Below, piece by piece: positions 24,787 through 33,659 of a stretch of 35,611 nt of DNA (the first letter of the stretch is position 1; every line of letters starts with the position of its first letter). The stretch lies in NCBI GenBank assembly GCA_014376645.1, contig JACMRD010000229.1:1-35611 (forward strand), read 5' to 3'. The position numbers were made by a program, and so were the translations under genes. The DNA comes from Herminiimonas sp. GTDB lineage: Bacteria > Pseudomonadota > Gammaproteobacteria > Burkholderiales > Burkholderiaceae_D. The notes beneath the pieces were generated by a model, which was not told where the DNA came from, ran no database searches, and saw only the letters and a program-made list of their open reading frames with translations.

Positions 24787-26595
24787 ATGAGCATGATTGA
24801 AGTCAAGGTACCGGACATTGGCGATTTCAAGGAAGTCGAAGTGATCGAACTGCTGGTCAAGGTCGGTGACACGATCAAGGCCGACCAGTCGCTGATCACG
24901 GTCGAGTCGGACAAGGCCAGCATGGAAATCCCGGCCAGTCATGCCGGTGTCATCCAGGAGCTGAAGGTCAAGATCGGCGACAAGGTTGCCGAAGGCTCCG
25001 TGGTACTGGTGCTCGAATCGGCTGACGCTGGTGCGGCGGTGACGGCTGCCGCTGCCGCCACGCCGGCGACTGCGGCTACCCCTTCAGCTTCAGCGGCACC
25101 TGCCCCCGCGACTGTCGCCGCGCCAGCACCTGCGGCGGCTACCGCGCCGGGGGCAGCACGCTTCGACGGCCAGGTCGACATCGAATGCGATACGCTGGTG
25201 CTGGGCGCTGGCCCAGGCGGCTACACGGCGGCATTCCGGGCTGCCGATCTCGGTCAGAAAGTGGTTCTGATCGAGCGTTACGCAAGTCTTGGCGGCGTCT
25301 GCCTCAATGTCGGCTGCATTCCGTCCAAGGCACTGCTGCATGCGGCCAAGGTGATCACGGAAGCCGAGGAAATGGCGCATTTCGGCATCAAGATGTCGGC
25401 GCCCGAGATCGATATCGATGCACTGCGTGGCTGGAAAGGCGGCGTCGTCAAGAAGCTGACCGGCGGCCTGAGCGGCCTGGCCAAGGCGCGCAAGGTGCAG
25501 GTGGTCCACGGACGCGGCATCTTCAGTTCCCCGAACACGATCACGGTCGAGACCGAAGAGGGCGGCAAGGTGATCGGCTTCAAGAGCGCGATCATCGCCG
25601 CCGGTTCGTCGGTGGCGCGCATCCCGGGTTTCCCGGATGACGATCCGCGCGTGATCGATTCGACCGGTGCGCTGGAACTGCGCCAGATTCCGAAGACCAT
25701 GCTGGTGATCGGCGGTGGCATCATCGGCCTCGAGATGGCCTGCGTGTATGACGCCATGGGCACGAAGATCACGGTGGTGGAATTCGCCGACGGCCTGATT
25801 CCCGCCGCTGATCGCGACATCGTCAAGCCGCTGCACAAACGCATCGAGAAGCGCTACGCCGCGATCCATCTCAAGACCAAGGTGACCAAGCTGGAAGCGC
25901 AGGCCGACGGCTTGCTGGCGACTTTCGAAAGCGCGGAAGCAGGTGGCACTGCACCGGCGCCACAATTGTTCGACATGGTCCTGGTGGCGGTCGGCCGGCG
26001 TCCGAACGGCAAGGGCATCGGCGCGGAAAACGCCGGCGTCACCGTGACCGATCGCGGCTTCATCCCGGTCGACCGCCAGCAGCGCACCAACGTGCCGCAC
26101 ATCTACGCCATTGGCGATATCTGCGGCGATCCGATGCTGGCGCACAAGGCCACCAATGAAGCCAAGGTTGCCGCCGAAGTCATCGCCGGCCACAAGGTCG
26201 AGTTCGATCCGATGACGATTCCATCGGTCGCCTACACCGATCCGGAAGTCGCATGGATGGGCCTGACCGAGACCGAGGCCAAGGCCAAGGGCATTCCGTT
26301 CGCCAAGGCGAACTTTCCGTGGGCGGCGAGCGGGCGGGCGCTGGCGATGGGCCGCGACGATGGCGTGACCAAGCTGCTCTGGGACCCGGAGACCAAGCGC
26401 ATCATCGGTGCCGGCATCGTCGGTATCAATGCCGGCGAACTGCTGGCCGAAACCGTGCTGGCGATGGAGATGGGCGCCGACCTGGAAGATCTCGCATTGA
26501 CGATCCATGCCCATCCGACCTTGTCGGAGACGCCGATGTTCGCCGCCGAGATGGGGCTGGGCGTGATCACCGACCTGTACTTGCCGAAGAAATGA
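24787..26595 (+). CDS. lpdA: Dihydrolipoamide dehydrogenase with N-terminal lipoyl domain
   Basis: A 602-residue E3 that reoxidises dihydrolipoamide with FAD and NAD. The N-terminal lipoyl domain (1-77, K43 in ESDKASMEIP) is followed by an Ala/Pro/Thr linker (about 80-125) and the flavoprotein. The FAD motif is GAGPGG (140-145) and the redox disulfide is C172/C177 in GGVCLNVGCIPSK. The NAD motif is VIGGGIIGLEMA, and the C-terminal HAHPTLSE carries the catalytic His-Glu pair. Such lipoyl-E3 fusions are known in betaproteobacteria and Neisseria. The GGAGCGCAC leader before the start resembles that before aceF. It ends the operon and is followed by a terminator. Confidence 0.97.
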   Translation: MSMIEVKVPDIGDFKEVEVIELLVKVGDTIKADQSLITVESDKASMEIPASHAGVIQELKVKIGDKVAEGSVVLVLESADAGAAVTAAAAATPATAATPSASAAPAPATVAAPAPAAATAPGAARFDGQVDIECDTLVLGAGPGGYTAAFRAADLGQKVVLIERYASLGGVCLNVGCIPSKALLHAAKVITEAEEMAHFGIKMSAPEIDIDALRGWKGGVVKKLTGGLSGLAKARKVQVVHGRGIFSSPNTITVETEEGGKVIGFKSAIIAAGSSVARIPGFPDDDPRVIDSTGALELRQIPKTMLVIGGGIIGLEMACVYDAMGTKITVVEFADGLIPAADRDIVKPLHKRIEKRYAAIHLKTKVTKLEAQADGLLATFESAEAGGTAPAPQLFDMVLVAVGRRPNGKGIGAENAGVTVTDRGFIPVDRQQRTNVPHIYAIGDICGDPMLAHKATNEAKVAAEVIAGHKVEFDPMTIPSVAYTDPEVAWMGLTETEAKAKGIPFAKANFPWAASGRALAMGRDDGVTKLLWDPETKRIIGAGIVGINAGELLAETVLAMEMGADLEDLALTIHAHPTLSETPMFAAEMGLGVITDLYLPKK

Positions 26596-26619
26596 ACGCT
26601 GGCTGAATTGTGCCGGCGT

Positions 26620-26662
26620 AAAAAAGCGCTGCCGCCGTCGTCGACGGCGCAGCGCTTTTTTT
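26620..26662 (+). terminator. Terminator of the pdh operon
   Basis: AAAAAAGCGCTGC pairs with GCAGCGCTTTTTTT; inside, GCCGTCG pairs with CGACGGC with one bulged C. The hairpin starts 24 nt after the lpd stop and ends in a T-tract. Confidence 0.9.
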
Positions 26663-26798
26663 CATGCGTGACGCGGTTTGTTCTCAGCTTTTCAGGATAG
26701 GTGCGGCGCGGTGTCGCGCCCAACCGCGCCCGTATTCCGCCGCAGGCCGCGGGCTGCCGTAGCGATTTTCGAGCGCGCCTGAGCCCGTCGAACGGGGC

Positions 26799-28001
26799 TC
26801 AGTGTCCTAGCTTTTCAAGCACCTCGGACAGCATCCCGATCATCATGTCGATCTCTTGCGTTGTCACTGTCAGTGCCGGCATGAAGCGCAACAGATCCGG
26901 GCGGGGCGAATTCAGCAGCAGGCCGACCGGTCCCAGATTGCGCGCGGTCTCCACGATCTTTGGTCCGATGTCGTGACCGAGCTTCAATGCGCGCAGCAGA
27001 CCCTCGCCGCGTTCGCCGGCCAGTCCGTGCCGCTCGCACAGCATCAGCAGTTGCGACGACAGATAGGCGCCTTTTTCGACGACGCTCTCCATGAAGCCCG
27101 GCGCGGTCAGTGCCTCGGTCACGGCGATACCGACGGCTGTCATCAACGGGTTGCCATTATAGGTGCCGCCCTGATCACCCGGCTCGAAGCAGGCGATCTC
27201 TTCCCGGCACAGCAGCGCGGCCAGCGGCACGCCGCCGCCGATGCCTTTGCCCAGCGTCATGATGTCCGGCTCCACACCCGACAACTGGTGCGCAAACAGC
27301 ATGCCGCAGCGGCCCATGCCGCTCTGGACTTCATCGACCATCATCAGGATGCCGTGCTTCTTTGTCAGTTCACGCAGCGCCTGCATGAATTCGCGGGTTG
27401 CCGGGATCACGCCGCCTTCACCCTGTACCGGCTCCAGCATGACGCCGATGGTGCGGTCCGTGATCAGCCGCTCGACGCTGGCGATGTCATTGAGGTCGGC
27501 TTTCGGAAAACCCTCGACCTGTGGCGCGTACATGATGTCCCAGCCCGGCTTGCCGGAGGCCGACATGGTCGCCAGCGTGCGGCCATGGAAGCTGTGGTCG
27601 AAGGTGATGATTTCATAGCGATTCTCGCCGGACGCGTTCTTGTGCATGCGGCCGTACTTGCGCGCCAGCTTGATGGCGCCTTCGTTGGCTTCCGCGCCGC
27701 TGTTGGCAAAGAAGACGCGGTCGAAACAGGAGTTCGCCGTCAGCAGCGCAGCCAGACGCAGCGACGGCACGTTGAAGAACGCCGGGGAGGGATTCAACAG
27801 TTTTTTCGCCTGCGCGGTCAGCGCATCGGTGATGCACTGCGGCGCGTGGCCGAGGCAATTGACTGCCCAGCCCTGCAGATAGTCGAGGTATTGCTTGCCG
27901 GTGTGATCGGTCATGAACATCCCCGCGCCTTCGGTAAAGACGATCGGCGGCCGGTTGGTGATGTACATCAGTGCATCGACTTCGAACTGATTGAATTCCA
28001 T
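26799..28001 (-). CDS. argD: Acetylornithine aminotransferase-like class III transaminase
   Basis: A 400-residue PLP enzyme of aminotransferase class [23 protein letters not shown] (97-116) holds the phosphate/PLP contact, D223 in [10 protein letters not shown] binds the PLP nitrogen, and K252 in [10 protein letters not shown] forms the Schiff base. The sequence fits acetylornithine/succinyl-DAP transaminases (ArgD) best; ornithine or other omega-amino acid aminotransferases are possible, so the symbol is tentative. AGGAGT 6 nt upstream supports the start. It is monocistronic, convergent with lpd. Its leader carries a promoter, an Arg-rich short ORF and an intrinsic terminator, as expected for arginine-responsive attenuation. 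Confidence 0.87.
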   Translation of the reverse strand: MEFNQFEVDALMYITNRPPIVFTEGAGMFMTDHTGKQYLDYLQGWAVNCLGHAPQCITDALTAQAKKLLNPSPAFFNVPSLRLAALLTANSCFDRVFFANSGAEANEGAIKLARKYGRMHKNASGENRYEIITFDHSFHGRTLATMSASGKPGWDIMYAPQVEGFPKADLNDIASVERLITDRTIGVMLEPVQGEGGVIPATREFMQALRELTKKHGILMMVDEVQSGMGRCGMLFAHQLSGVEPDIMTLGKGIGGGVPLAALLCREEIACFEPGDQGGTYNGNPLMTAVGIAVTEALTAPGFMESVVEKGAYLSSQLLMLCERHGLAGERGEGLLRALKLGHDIGPKIVETARNLGPVGLLLNSPRPDLLRFMPALTVTTQEIDMMIGMLSEVLEKLGH

Positions 28002-28034
28002 GGAATGACTCCTGGTAGGGCCAAATACGGGGCC

Positions 28035-28063
28035 AAAAAAAAGCCACAGGGTTCGCCTGTGGC
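28035..28063 (-). terminator. Intrinsic terminator inside the argD-like leader
   Basis: On the minus strand GCCACAGG and CCTGTGGC pair perfectly around a 5-nt loop and are followed by eight T. It lies 33 nt before the argD-like start and about 90 nt after the leader promoter, so it would stop transcription before the gene unless read through. Confidence 0.85.
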
Positions 28064-28081
28064 TGGATGATCATGAAACGA

Positions 28082-28150
28082 TCACGGGCACGGCGTCGGT
28101 CGCAAGCGGCACGAGGCGCGGCGTCGAAGGAGTTGTTGTGTCGTATGCAT
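28082..28150 (-). CDS. Possible Arg-rich leader peptide (22 residues)
   Basis: A short ORF starting MHTTQQLLRRRASCRL and ending in a TGA 18 nt before the terminator hairpin. It has three consecutive Arg codons (CGA CGC CGC) and two more soon after. The ATG lies 7 nt behind a TAATAT -10 box, so the transcript would be leaderless or nearly so, and no ribosome binding site is present. Such an ORF between promoter and terminator ahead of an arginine-pathway gene suggests attenuation. However, Arg codons are common in GC-rich DNA, and no clear antiterminator pairing was found. Confidence 0.35.
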   Translation of the reverse strand: MHTTQQLLRRRASCRLRPTPCP

Positions 28151-28157
28151 GGAATCG

Positions 28158-28186
28158 ATATTAAGGCGTTTTCCAAAATGCGTCAA
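28158..28186 (-). promoter_or_regulatory. Promoter of the argD-like gene leader
   Basis: On the minus strand TTGACG (28186-28181) and TAATAT (28163-28158) are separated by 17 nt, a near-consensus sigma-70 promoter. Transcription should start close to 28150. The 127 nt between this and the end of the next gene upstream (28314) shows nothing else of note. Confidence 0.75.
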
Positions 28187-28313
28187 AAATTTATTAATGC
28201 GCCTACTACAATCTGACTTGCCAGGCGCTCTGGTGCAGACAGTCATTACGTACGGCAGACCCGTGCAGCGACGCTAGCCGGGGTTTGATAGCCACTGTAA
28301 GTCTGCTGCGCTT

Positions 28314-29342
28314 TCAGGCGTCGGGTACATCCGCCTGCGAGGTAAAGGCATCGGCATAAAACTCGTCGGCCGGCAGCCCGCACAGCGTCTCGAAGTCCTG
28401 TCTGGCCGAATCGACCACGATCGGCGCGCCGCAGGCGTAGACCTGGTAGCCCGACAGGTCCGGCAAATCTGACATCACCGCCCGGTGGACGAAGCCGGTG
28501 CGCCCCTGCCAGGCATCCTCGGGCAGGGCATCCGAGATCACCGGCACGAAACGAAAGCCGGGAATCGTCCGCGCCCATTCCTCGCAGAGGTCTCGCATGT
28601 ACAGGTCGGATGGCCGGCGTCCGCCCCAATAAAGCCTCATCGGACGTTCGCTCTTGGAATGCACCGCCTGCTCGATGATCGCCTTGACCGGTGCAAAGCC
28701 GGTGCCGGAGGCCACCAGCACCATCGGCTTCTTGCTGTCCTCACGCAGGAAGAAGGTGCCGAGCGGCCCTTCGAAGCGCAGGATGTCGCGCTCCTTCATG
28801 CCGTTGAACACATGGTCGGTGAACAGGCCGCCTGGCATGTGACGAATGTGCAGGCTGATCTGCTCGTCGACATGCGGCGCGTTCGCCATGCTGTAGCTAC
28901 GGCGCTTGCCGTCCTTCAGCATGAACTCGATGTACTGGCCGGCGCGATACTGCATTTTTTCCGTGGCGGGAAGCTGCAGCCAGACCACCATCACATCGTC
29001 CGTCAGGCGCTCCATGCGGGCCACGCGGGACGGCATTTTACGGACCGGAAAATCACCAACGCCGAGCACCTCGCGCACCGCGATCACCAGGTCCGACTGT
29101 GGACGTGCGCAACAGAACAGGGCCATGCCGGCTTCTTCTTCGGCTGCCGGCAGCGCCTTGACCTGGTGCGCGCCGTGGACCACGCTGCCTGATACCAGCT
29201 TGCCCTTGCAGCTGGCACACGCGCCGTTCTTGCAACCGTAGGGCAGGCCAACGCCGGCGCGCAGTGCAGCGGCAAGCACGGTGTCGTCCGCTTCACAATC
29301 AAATACCCGGCCGCTTGGCTGGACCGTCACCTTAAACGTCAT
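28314..29342 (-). CDS. Ferredoxin-type NAD(P)H/FAD reductase (CDP-6-deoxy-glucoseen reductase-like)
   Basis: A 342-residue single-chain reductase. The N-terminal plant-type [2Fe-2S] domain uses C37, C42 and C45 (GCKNGACASC) and C77 (LFCC). The FAD domain follows with RRSYSMANAP (147-156), and the NAD domain has ASGTGFAPVKA (211-221) and the C-terminal YACGAPIVV. This layout is that of phenol hydroxylase/benzoate dioxygenase reductases and of proteins annotated CDP-6-deoxy-3,4-glucoseen reductase in Burkholderiales; no sugar genes adjoin, so the latter name should be read as family only. It probably passes electrons from NAD(P)H to an unknown acceptor. Its ATG is only 11 nt from the divergent SDR gene; ACGGGA upstream is a fair ribosome binding site. 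Confidence 0.88.
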   Translation of the reverse strand: MTFKVTVQPSGRVFDCEADDTVLAAALRAGVGLPYGCKNGACASCKGKLVSGSVVHGAHQVKALPAAEEEAGMALFCCARPQSDLVIAVREVLGVGDFPVRKMPSRVARMERLTDDVMVVWLQLPATEKMQYRAGQYIEFMLKDGKRRSYSMANAPHVDEQISLHIRHMPGGLFTDHVFNGMKERDILRFEGPLGTFFLREDSKKPMVLVASGTGFAPVKAIIEQAVHSKSERPMRLYWGGRRPSDLYMRDLCEEWARTIPGFRFVPVISDALPEDAWQGRTGFVHRAVMSDLPDLSGYQVYACGAPIVVDSARQDFETLCGLPADEFYADAFTSQADVPDA

Positions 29343-29353
29343 ACAATCCCGTC

Positions 29354-30295
29354 ATGAATGCATTTGCAACTGAAAAAAACGATGTGACCGGCGCACCCGT
29401 ATCGCGATCCATCGCCGCCCGCCGCATCGGCAAGCCACGCCTGCTGATCCTCGGCTGCGGCGATGTTGGCATGCGGCTGCTGCCATTGGTGCGCGACCGC
29501 TTCCGCGTGTTCGCGCTGACGAGCCAGCCCGACCGCTGCGCCGCCCTGCGCGACGCCGGCGCGATCCCGGTGGTGGCCGATCTCGACGACGCGCCGACAC
29601 TGAACCGGCTAGCGCGCCTGTCGCAGCGCATCGTGCATCTGGCACCGCCGCAGTCGGAAGGCATGCTGGACCGCCGGACGCGCCGCCTGACTGGCATTTT
29701 ACCCGAGGGTGCGCACCTCGTTTATGTCAGCACCAGCGGCGTCTACGGTGACTGCGGCGGTCAGCGCATCGACGAGACCCGCACCGTCGCGCCGCGCAAT
29801 CCCCGTGCCCGGCGCCGGGTCGACGCCGAACAAGTGTTGCGGGCATGGGCCCGGCGCAGCGGCGGGAGCGTCTCCATCCTCCGCGTGCCGGGCATCTACG
29901 CCGGCGACCGCCTGCCGATCGACCGGCTGCAGCGGGGTTCGCCGGCGCTGGTGGCCGAAGAAGACGTCTACACCAACCATATCCATGCCGACGATCTGGC
30001 CCGGATCGTCGCGCTGACCCTGTTTCGCGGCTTGCCGGGACGGGTGTATCACGCGGTCGACGACTCCGACATGAAGATGGCCGAGTATTTCGATGCGGTG
30101 GCCGATGCGCACGGGATGCAGCGCCCGCCGCGCTTGCCGCGTGGCGAACTGGAGCAAGTGGTCTCGCCGATGCTGCTCTCGTTCATGTCCGAATCGCGCC
30201 GGCTGGTCAACGACCGGCTCAAGAACGAACTCGGGATGCGGCTCGATTACCCGACGGTCGGTGACATGCTCGGGCGGATGAAGGCGCGGGCATGA
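29354..30295 (+). CDS. NAD-dependent epimerase/dehydratase-like (extended SDR) protein
   Basis: A 313-residue Rossmann protein with LLILGCGDVGMRLL (30-43; GxGxxG) and YVSTSGVYGDCGG (124-136), the usual second landmark of extended SDRs. The YxxxK catalytic pair of classical SDRs is not evident at the usual place, so the reaction is open. The HIHADDLARIV segment and the VYHAVDDS strand are typical of nucleotide-sugar epimerase relatives. No good ribosome binding site precedes the ATG, and only 11 nt separate it from the divergent reductase gene, so a start further in (GTG at 29384) cannot be excluded. Its stop overlaps the next gene by 4 nt. Confidence 0.85.
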   Translation: MNAFATEKNDVTGAPVSRSIAARRIGKPRLLILGCGDVGMRLLPLVRDRFRVFALTSQPDRCAALRDAGAIPVVADLDDAPTLNRLARLSQRIVHLAPPQSEGMLDRRTRRLTGILPEGAHLVYVSTSGVYGDCGGQRIDETRTVAPRNPRARRRVDAEQVLRAWARRSGGSVSILRVPGIYAGDRLPIDRLQRGSPALVAEEDVYTNHIHADDLARIVALTLFRGLPGRVYHAVDDSDMKMAEYFDAVADAHGMQRPPRLPRGELEQVVSPMLLSFMSESRRLVNDRLKNELGMRLDYPTVGDMLGRMKARA

Positions 30296-31419
30296 ACAGC
30301 TTCTGGGAAGACGATGTCATGCTGGAGGCCGACTGCATCGTGGTCGGCGGCGGCCTGATCGGGTTGCTGACGGCATTGGAATGGCGCGATGCGCATCCGG
30401 CGGACCGGATCATGCTGCTCGAGCGTGGCTTTCTGCCATCGGGCGCATCGAGCCGCAATGCTGGCTTCGCCTGTTTTGGCAGCCTGACCGAACTGCTGTC
30501 GGATATCGATACGGTCGGCATGACGGCGACCGTGGCGCTGGTCGCACAGCGCTGGCATGGCCTGGCGCGACTGCGTGCGCGGCTAGGCGACGACGCCATG
30601 GGATTCGAACAATTCGGGGGCTATGAATTGCTGACGGAATCGCAGCTCCCCGCACTGGCGGATCTCGCGGAAATCAACGACGCGCTGCAGCCGCTGCTCG
30701 GCGATGCCGTGTTCATCAACGATGCAGCAGGCCTCGCCGCGCGTGGCTTCGGGCCGCAGATTCATGCGCTGGTGGCGAACCGGTTCGAGGGCCAGGTCCA
30801 CTCCGGCAAGCTGATGCGTTCACTGGCATTGCTGGCAGGCGCGCAGGGCATCGAGATCCACACCGGCGCAACCGTCGAGGCGATCGAGGATGGCGTCGAT
30901 CAGGTCAGCGTCCGCATTGCTGCGGTCGGCCACGCGGAAGGGCGGGTCTGCCGCGCCGGCAAGGTCGCGCTCTGCACCAACGCCCTGATCGGCAGTCTCG
31001 CGCCGCAGCTCGGCATCGAACCGGCGCGGGGCCAGGTGCTGGTGACCGAGCCGATCCCGGATCTGGCATGGCGCGGCTGCCATCATTTCGACGAAGGCTT
31101 CTATTACTTTCGGAATGTGGGTAACCGCATCCTGCTCGGCGGCGGGCGCAACCGCGATTTTCAGGGGGAGCGCACGACCGAGATCGCCGTCACGGCGCCG
31201 ATCCAGGAGGTCCTGCAGCTGATGCTGGAAAAAATCATCCTGCCCGATCGTACCGTCGCTGTTACGCACCGCTGGGCCGGGCTGATGGGCTTCACCGTTG
31301 ACAAGCAACCTGTGGTGCAAAAGCTCTCGCCGCATGTCGCGGTCGGCTTCGGCTGCAACGGCATGGGTGTGGCGCTCGGCGCCGAGATCGCTACGCGCAC
31401 GGCGGCACTGCTGGCCTGA
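30292..31419 (+). CDS. FAD-dependent oxidoreductase (DAO/glycine oxidase family)
   Basis: A 375-residue flavoprotein of the D-amino acid oxidase/DadA superfamily. The dinucleotide-binding motif is DCIVVGGGLIGLLTALEW (14-31), followed by SGASSRNAGFACFGS, where FAD is usually contacted. The C-terminal region has HRWAGLMGFTVDKQPVV and VGFGCNGMGVALG, the typical C-terminal FAD contact. It probably oxidises an amine or amino acid, but the substrate is not evident. The ATG overlaps the SDR stop (ATGA), so both are co-translated. A second possible start lies 9 codons in (MLEADCIVVGG), as the first residues are not conserved in appearance. Confidence 0.88.
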   Translation: MNSFWEDDVMLEADCIVVGGGLIGLLTALEWRDAHPADRIMLLERGFLPSGASSRNAGFACFGSLTELLSDIDTVGMTATVALVAQRWHGLARLRARLGDDAMGFEQFGGYELLTESQLPALADLAEINDALQPLLGDAVFINDAAGLAARGFGPQIHALVANRFEGQVHSGKLMRSLALLAGAQGIEIHTGATVEAIEDGVDQVSVRIAAVGHAEGRVCRAGKVALCTNALIGSLAPQLGIEPARGQVLVTEPIPDLAWRGCHHFDEGFYYFRNVGNRILLGGGRNRDFQGERTTEIAVTAPIQEVLQLMLEKIILPDRTVAVTHRWAGLMGFTVDKQPVVQKLSPHVAVGFGCNGMGVALGAEIATRTAALLA

Positions 31420-31447
31420 ACCAGCGCCTGAAATTCACCGGACAATC

Positions 31448-31467
31448 GTGCCCACGAACGTGGGTAC
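31448..31467. repeat. 20-nt palindrome before the small protein gene
   Basis: GTGCCCACGAACGTGGGTAC is palindromic except for one G-T pair and a GAAC loop. It resembles short extragenic palindromes, but only one copy was noticed in the window. It could also form a hairpin in the leader of the gene at 31483. Confidence 0.4.
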
Positions 31468-31482
31468 AACACGAAAGCACGC

Positions 31483-31764
31483 ATGACCTACGAAGAATTT
31501 CTGGATGAAGTAACGACCCTGCTGACCGAGCTCTACGACCTCGACGACGCGGCCGCGATCAAGCTGGTGGTGGATGCGCAGGAGGCAGAATTCTTCAGCC
31601 TGCATGACGATCTGCCGGCCATGTGCACGCCGGAGCAGGCGAAGCTGGATGCGGTCACGCTGTTCGAGCAGAAGCAGAACAAGCAGCGCACCCAGGCCAA
31701 GCAGCAGCAACGGCAGCAGCAGCGGACGATCGCCAAGAAAGCCGGAAAGCCCTCAGGTAAGTGA
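31483..31764 (+). CDS. Small two-part charged protein of unknown function
   Basis: A 93-residue protein not recognised as any family. Residues 1-45 are acidic and helical (MTYEEFLDEVTTLLTELYDL), and residues 60-93 are strongly basic and Gln/Lys-rich (EQKQNKQRTQAKQQQRQQQR). There is no signal peptide or membrane segment. A basic tail of this kind could bind nucleic acid or simply be disordered. The start has only a weak GAAAG upstream. It follows the FAD oxidoreductase by 63 nt, and its last 12 nt overlap the end of the convergent GspE-like gene. The codon pattern and acidic N-terminus look coding, but expression is unproven. Confidence 0.65.
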   Translation: MTYEEFLDEVTTLLTELYDLDDAAAIKLVVDAQEAEFFSLHDDLPAMCTPEQAKLDAVTLFEQKQNKQRTQAKQQQRQQQRTIAKKAGKPSGK

Positions 31765-33546
31765 GGCCGTCACCTTCAGAATCTCATCTGACGTCGTCAC
31801 GCCGTCGATGATCTTCAGGGCGCCGGCGATGCGCAACGGCTTCATGCCGTCGGCGATGCTCTGGCGGTGCAGGGCATGGATGTCGCAGTCGTTGCGGATC
31901 AGCTTTGAGAATGGCTGCGAGATCGTCAGCAGTTCATACAGTCCGGTACGGCCGCGGAATCCGGTCTGCCGGCATTCCGGACAACCGACCGGCTGATAGA
32001 CCACTTCCGGCTGGGCGATGTCCCAGCCCTCGGTCAGGGTCTTCCAGAGCGCCTCGCTCATCTCGCCGCCCGGCGCCTTGCAATGGGTGCAGAGCGTGCG
32101 CACCAGGCGTTGCGCCATGATGCCCACCAAGGTCGATTCGAGCAGGTAGTACGGCACGCCCAGCTCAAGCAGCCGCATCACCGCCGACGGCGCATCGTTG
32201 GTGTGCAGCGTCGACAGCACCAGGTGGCCGGTCAGTGCTGCCTGTACCGCCATCTCCGCGGTCTCCAGATCGCGGATCTCGCCGACCATGATGATGTCGG
32301 GGTCCTGGCGCATCAGCGCCCGCACGCCATCAGCGAAGCTCAAGTCGATGCCGTGCGATACCTGCATCTGGTTGAAGGCCGGTTCGACCATTTCGATCGG
32401 GTCTTCGACCGTGCAGACATTGACTTCCGACGTCGCCAGCGCCTTGAGCGTCGTGTAAAGCGTGGTGGTCTTGCCGGAGCCGGTCGGGCCGGTCACCAGG
32501 ATGATGCCGTGCGGACGGCTGGTCAGCCCATCCCAGCGCACGGCATCGAGCGGCGGAAAGCCCAGCTCCGGCAGCGTCTTGACGACTACCTCCGGATCGA
32601 AGATGCGCATCACGAGTTTTTCGCCGAAAGCCGTTGGCAAGGTCGACAGCCGCAGCTCGACTTCCTGGCCGCCGGCGGTGCGGGTCTTGATGCGGCCATC
32701 GAGCGGCCGGCGTTTTTCGATCACGTCCATCCGCCCCAGCAGCTTGATGCGGGCGGTCATGGCAATCATCACGACTGCAGGCACCTGGTACACCTGGTGC
32801 AGGATGCCGTCGATGCGGAAGCGGATCGAGCCGAAGTCGCGTTTCGGCTCGAGATGGATGTCCGAGGCGCGCTGGTCGAACGCGTACTGCCACAGCCAAT
32901 CGACGATGTTGACGATGTGCTGGTCGTTGGCGTCGACCTGCTTGTTGCTCTTGCCCAGCTCGACGAGTTGTTCGAAATTATTGCGTAGAGCCAGATCCTG
33001 CCCGGTGGACTTGTTGGCGCCCTTGATCGACTTCGCCAGTGCAAAGAACTGCACCGTGTATTGTGCGATGTCGATCGGGTTGGCGATCACCAGCTTGATC
33101 GAGCGCCGCGAAATCTTGGCAATCTCGGCTTCCCAGTCGGTCTGGTACGGATCGGCGGTGGCGATCACGAGTTCGGTCTGCGTGATGTCGAGCGGCAGGA
33201 TCGAGAAGCGGGACGCATAGGCCGCCGACATGATGTCGGCTACCCGGGTGAAGTCGACCTTCAGGGGATCGATGCGATAGAACGGCAGGTTGACCTTCGC
33301 CGCGAACCATTCGGTGAGCCACTCGATGGTGAGCTGGCGGTGTGGCGCGTCGTGCGTCTGCAGCTTGCACTGCGCGACCGCCAGCAGCGGATGCAGGCCA
33401 GCCTTGCCATGCTTGCGGAAGTCCATCGCGCGGTTGTAGTGCGCCTTGACTTCGCTGCGTTCGAGGATGCCGTCACTCATCAGCCAGCTGAACACATGCT
33501 GCAGATCGAGCGACTTCGGTTGGCTTTGCGTGGCGGTATGCGACAT
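31753..33546 (-). CDS. GspE/PilB-family secretion ATPase
   Basis: A 597-residue hexameric ATPase of type II secretion/type IV pilus assembly. The N-terminal N1/N2 region (1-200) is followed by the conserved ASDIHLEP (about 227-234) and [10 protein letters not shown] (243-252). Walker A is GPTGSGKT (353-360), with the Asp box VEDPIE, Walker B DIIMVGE (417-423) and the His box STLHTNDA. Zinc-type cysteines lie at C486, C489, C522 and C525. The start at 33546 (MSHTATQ) is tentative; ATG 33555 and GTG 33600 are also in frame. No other secretion or pilus genes adjoin, so it is either an orphan or serves a system encoded elsewhere. Overlaps the small protein at 31483 tail to tail by 12 nt. Confidence 0.92.
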   Translation of the reverse strand: MSHTATQSQPKSLDLQHVFSWLMSDGILERSEVKAHYNRAMDFRKHGKAGLHPLLAVAQCKLQTHDAPHRQLTIEWLTEWFAAKVNLPFYRIDPLKVDFTRVADIMSAAYASRFSILPLDITQTELVIATADPYQTDWEAEIAKISRRSIKLVIANPIDIAQYTVQFFALAKSIKGANKSTGQDLALRNNFEQLVELGKSNKQVDANDQHIVNIVDWLWQYAFDQRASDIHLEPKRDFGSIRFRIDGILHQVYQVPAVVMIAMTARIKLLGRMDVIEKRRPLDGRIKTRTAGGQEVELRLSTLPTAFGEKLVMRIFDPEVVVKTLPELGFPPLDAVRWDGLTSRPHGIILVTGPTGSGKTTTLYTTLKALATSEVNVCTVEDPIEMVEPAFNQMQVSHGIDLSFADGVRALMRQDPDIIMVGEIRDLETAEMAVQAALTGHLVLSTLHTNDAPSAVMRLLELGVPYYLLESTLVGIMAQRLVRTLCTHCKAPGGEMSEALWKTLTEGWDIAQPEVVYQPVGCPECRQTGFRGRTGLYELLTISQPFSKLIRNDCDIHALHRQSIADGMKPLRIAGALKIIDGVTTSDEILKVTASLT

Positions 33547-33659
33547 GGCGGGCATCGGTCCGGGTTTGCAGGAAAAGGCGCAGGGAATGCGTAGTTCCAC
33601 AGCCTAACAGGCCGCGTTATGTTCCGTGAGACAACAAGCTGAACATTGATCGCAAAGGC

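Noticed and set aside
27613-28176. Long Arg-rich minus-strand frame starting at TTG in the argD-like leader
   Set aside because: Its start lies inside the -35/-10 spacer of the leader promoter, and it runs out of frame through the argD-like gene.
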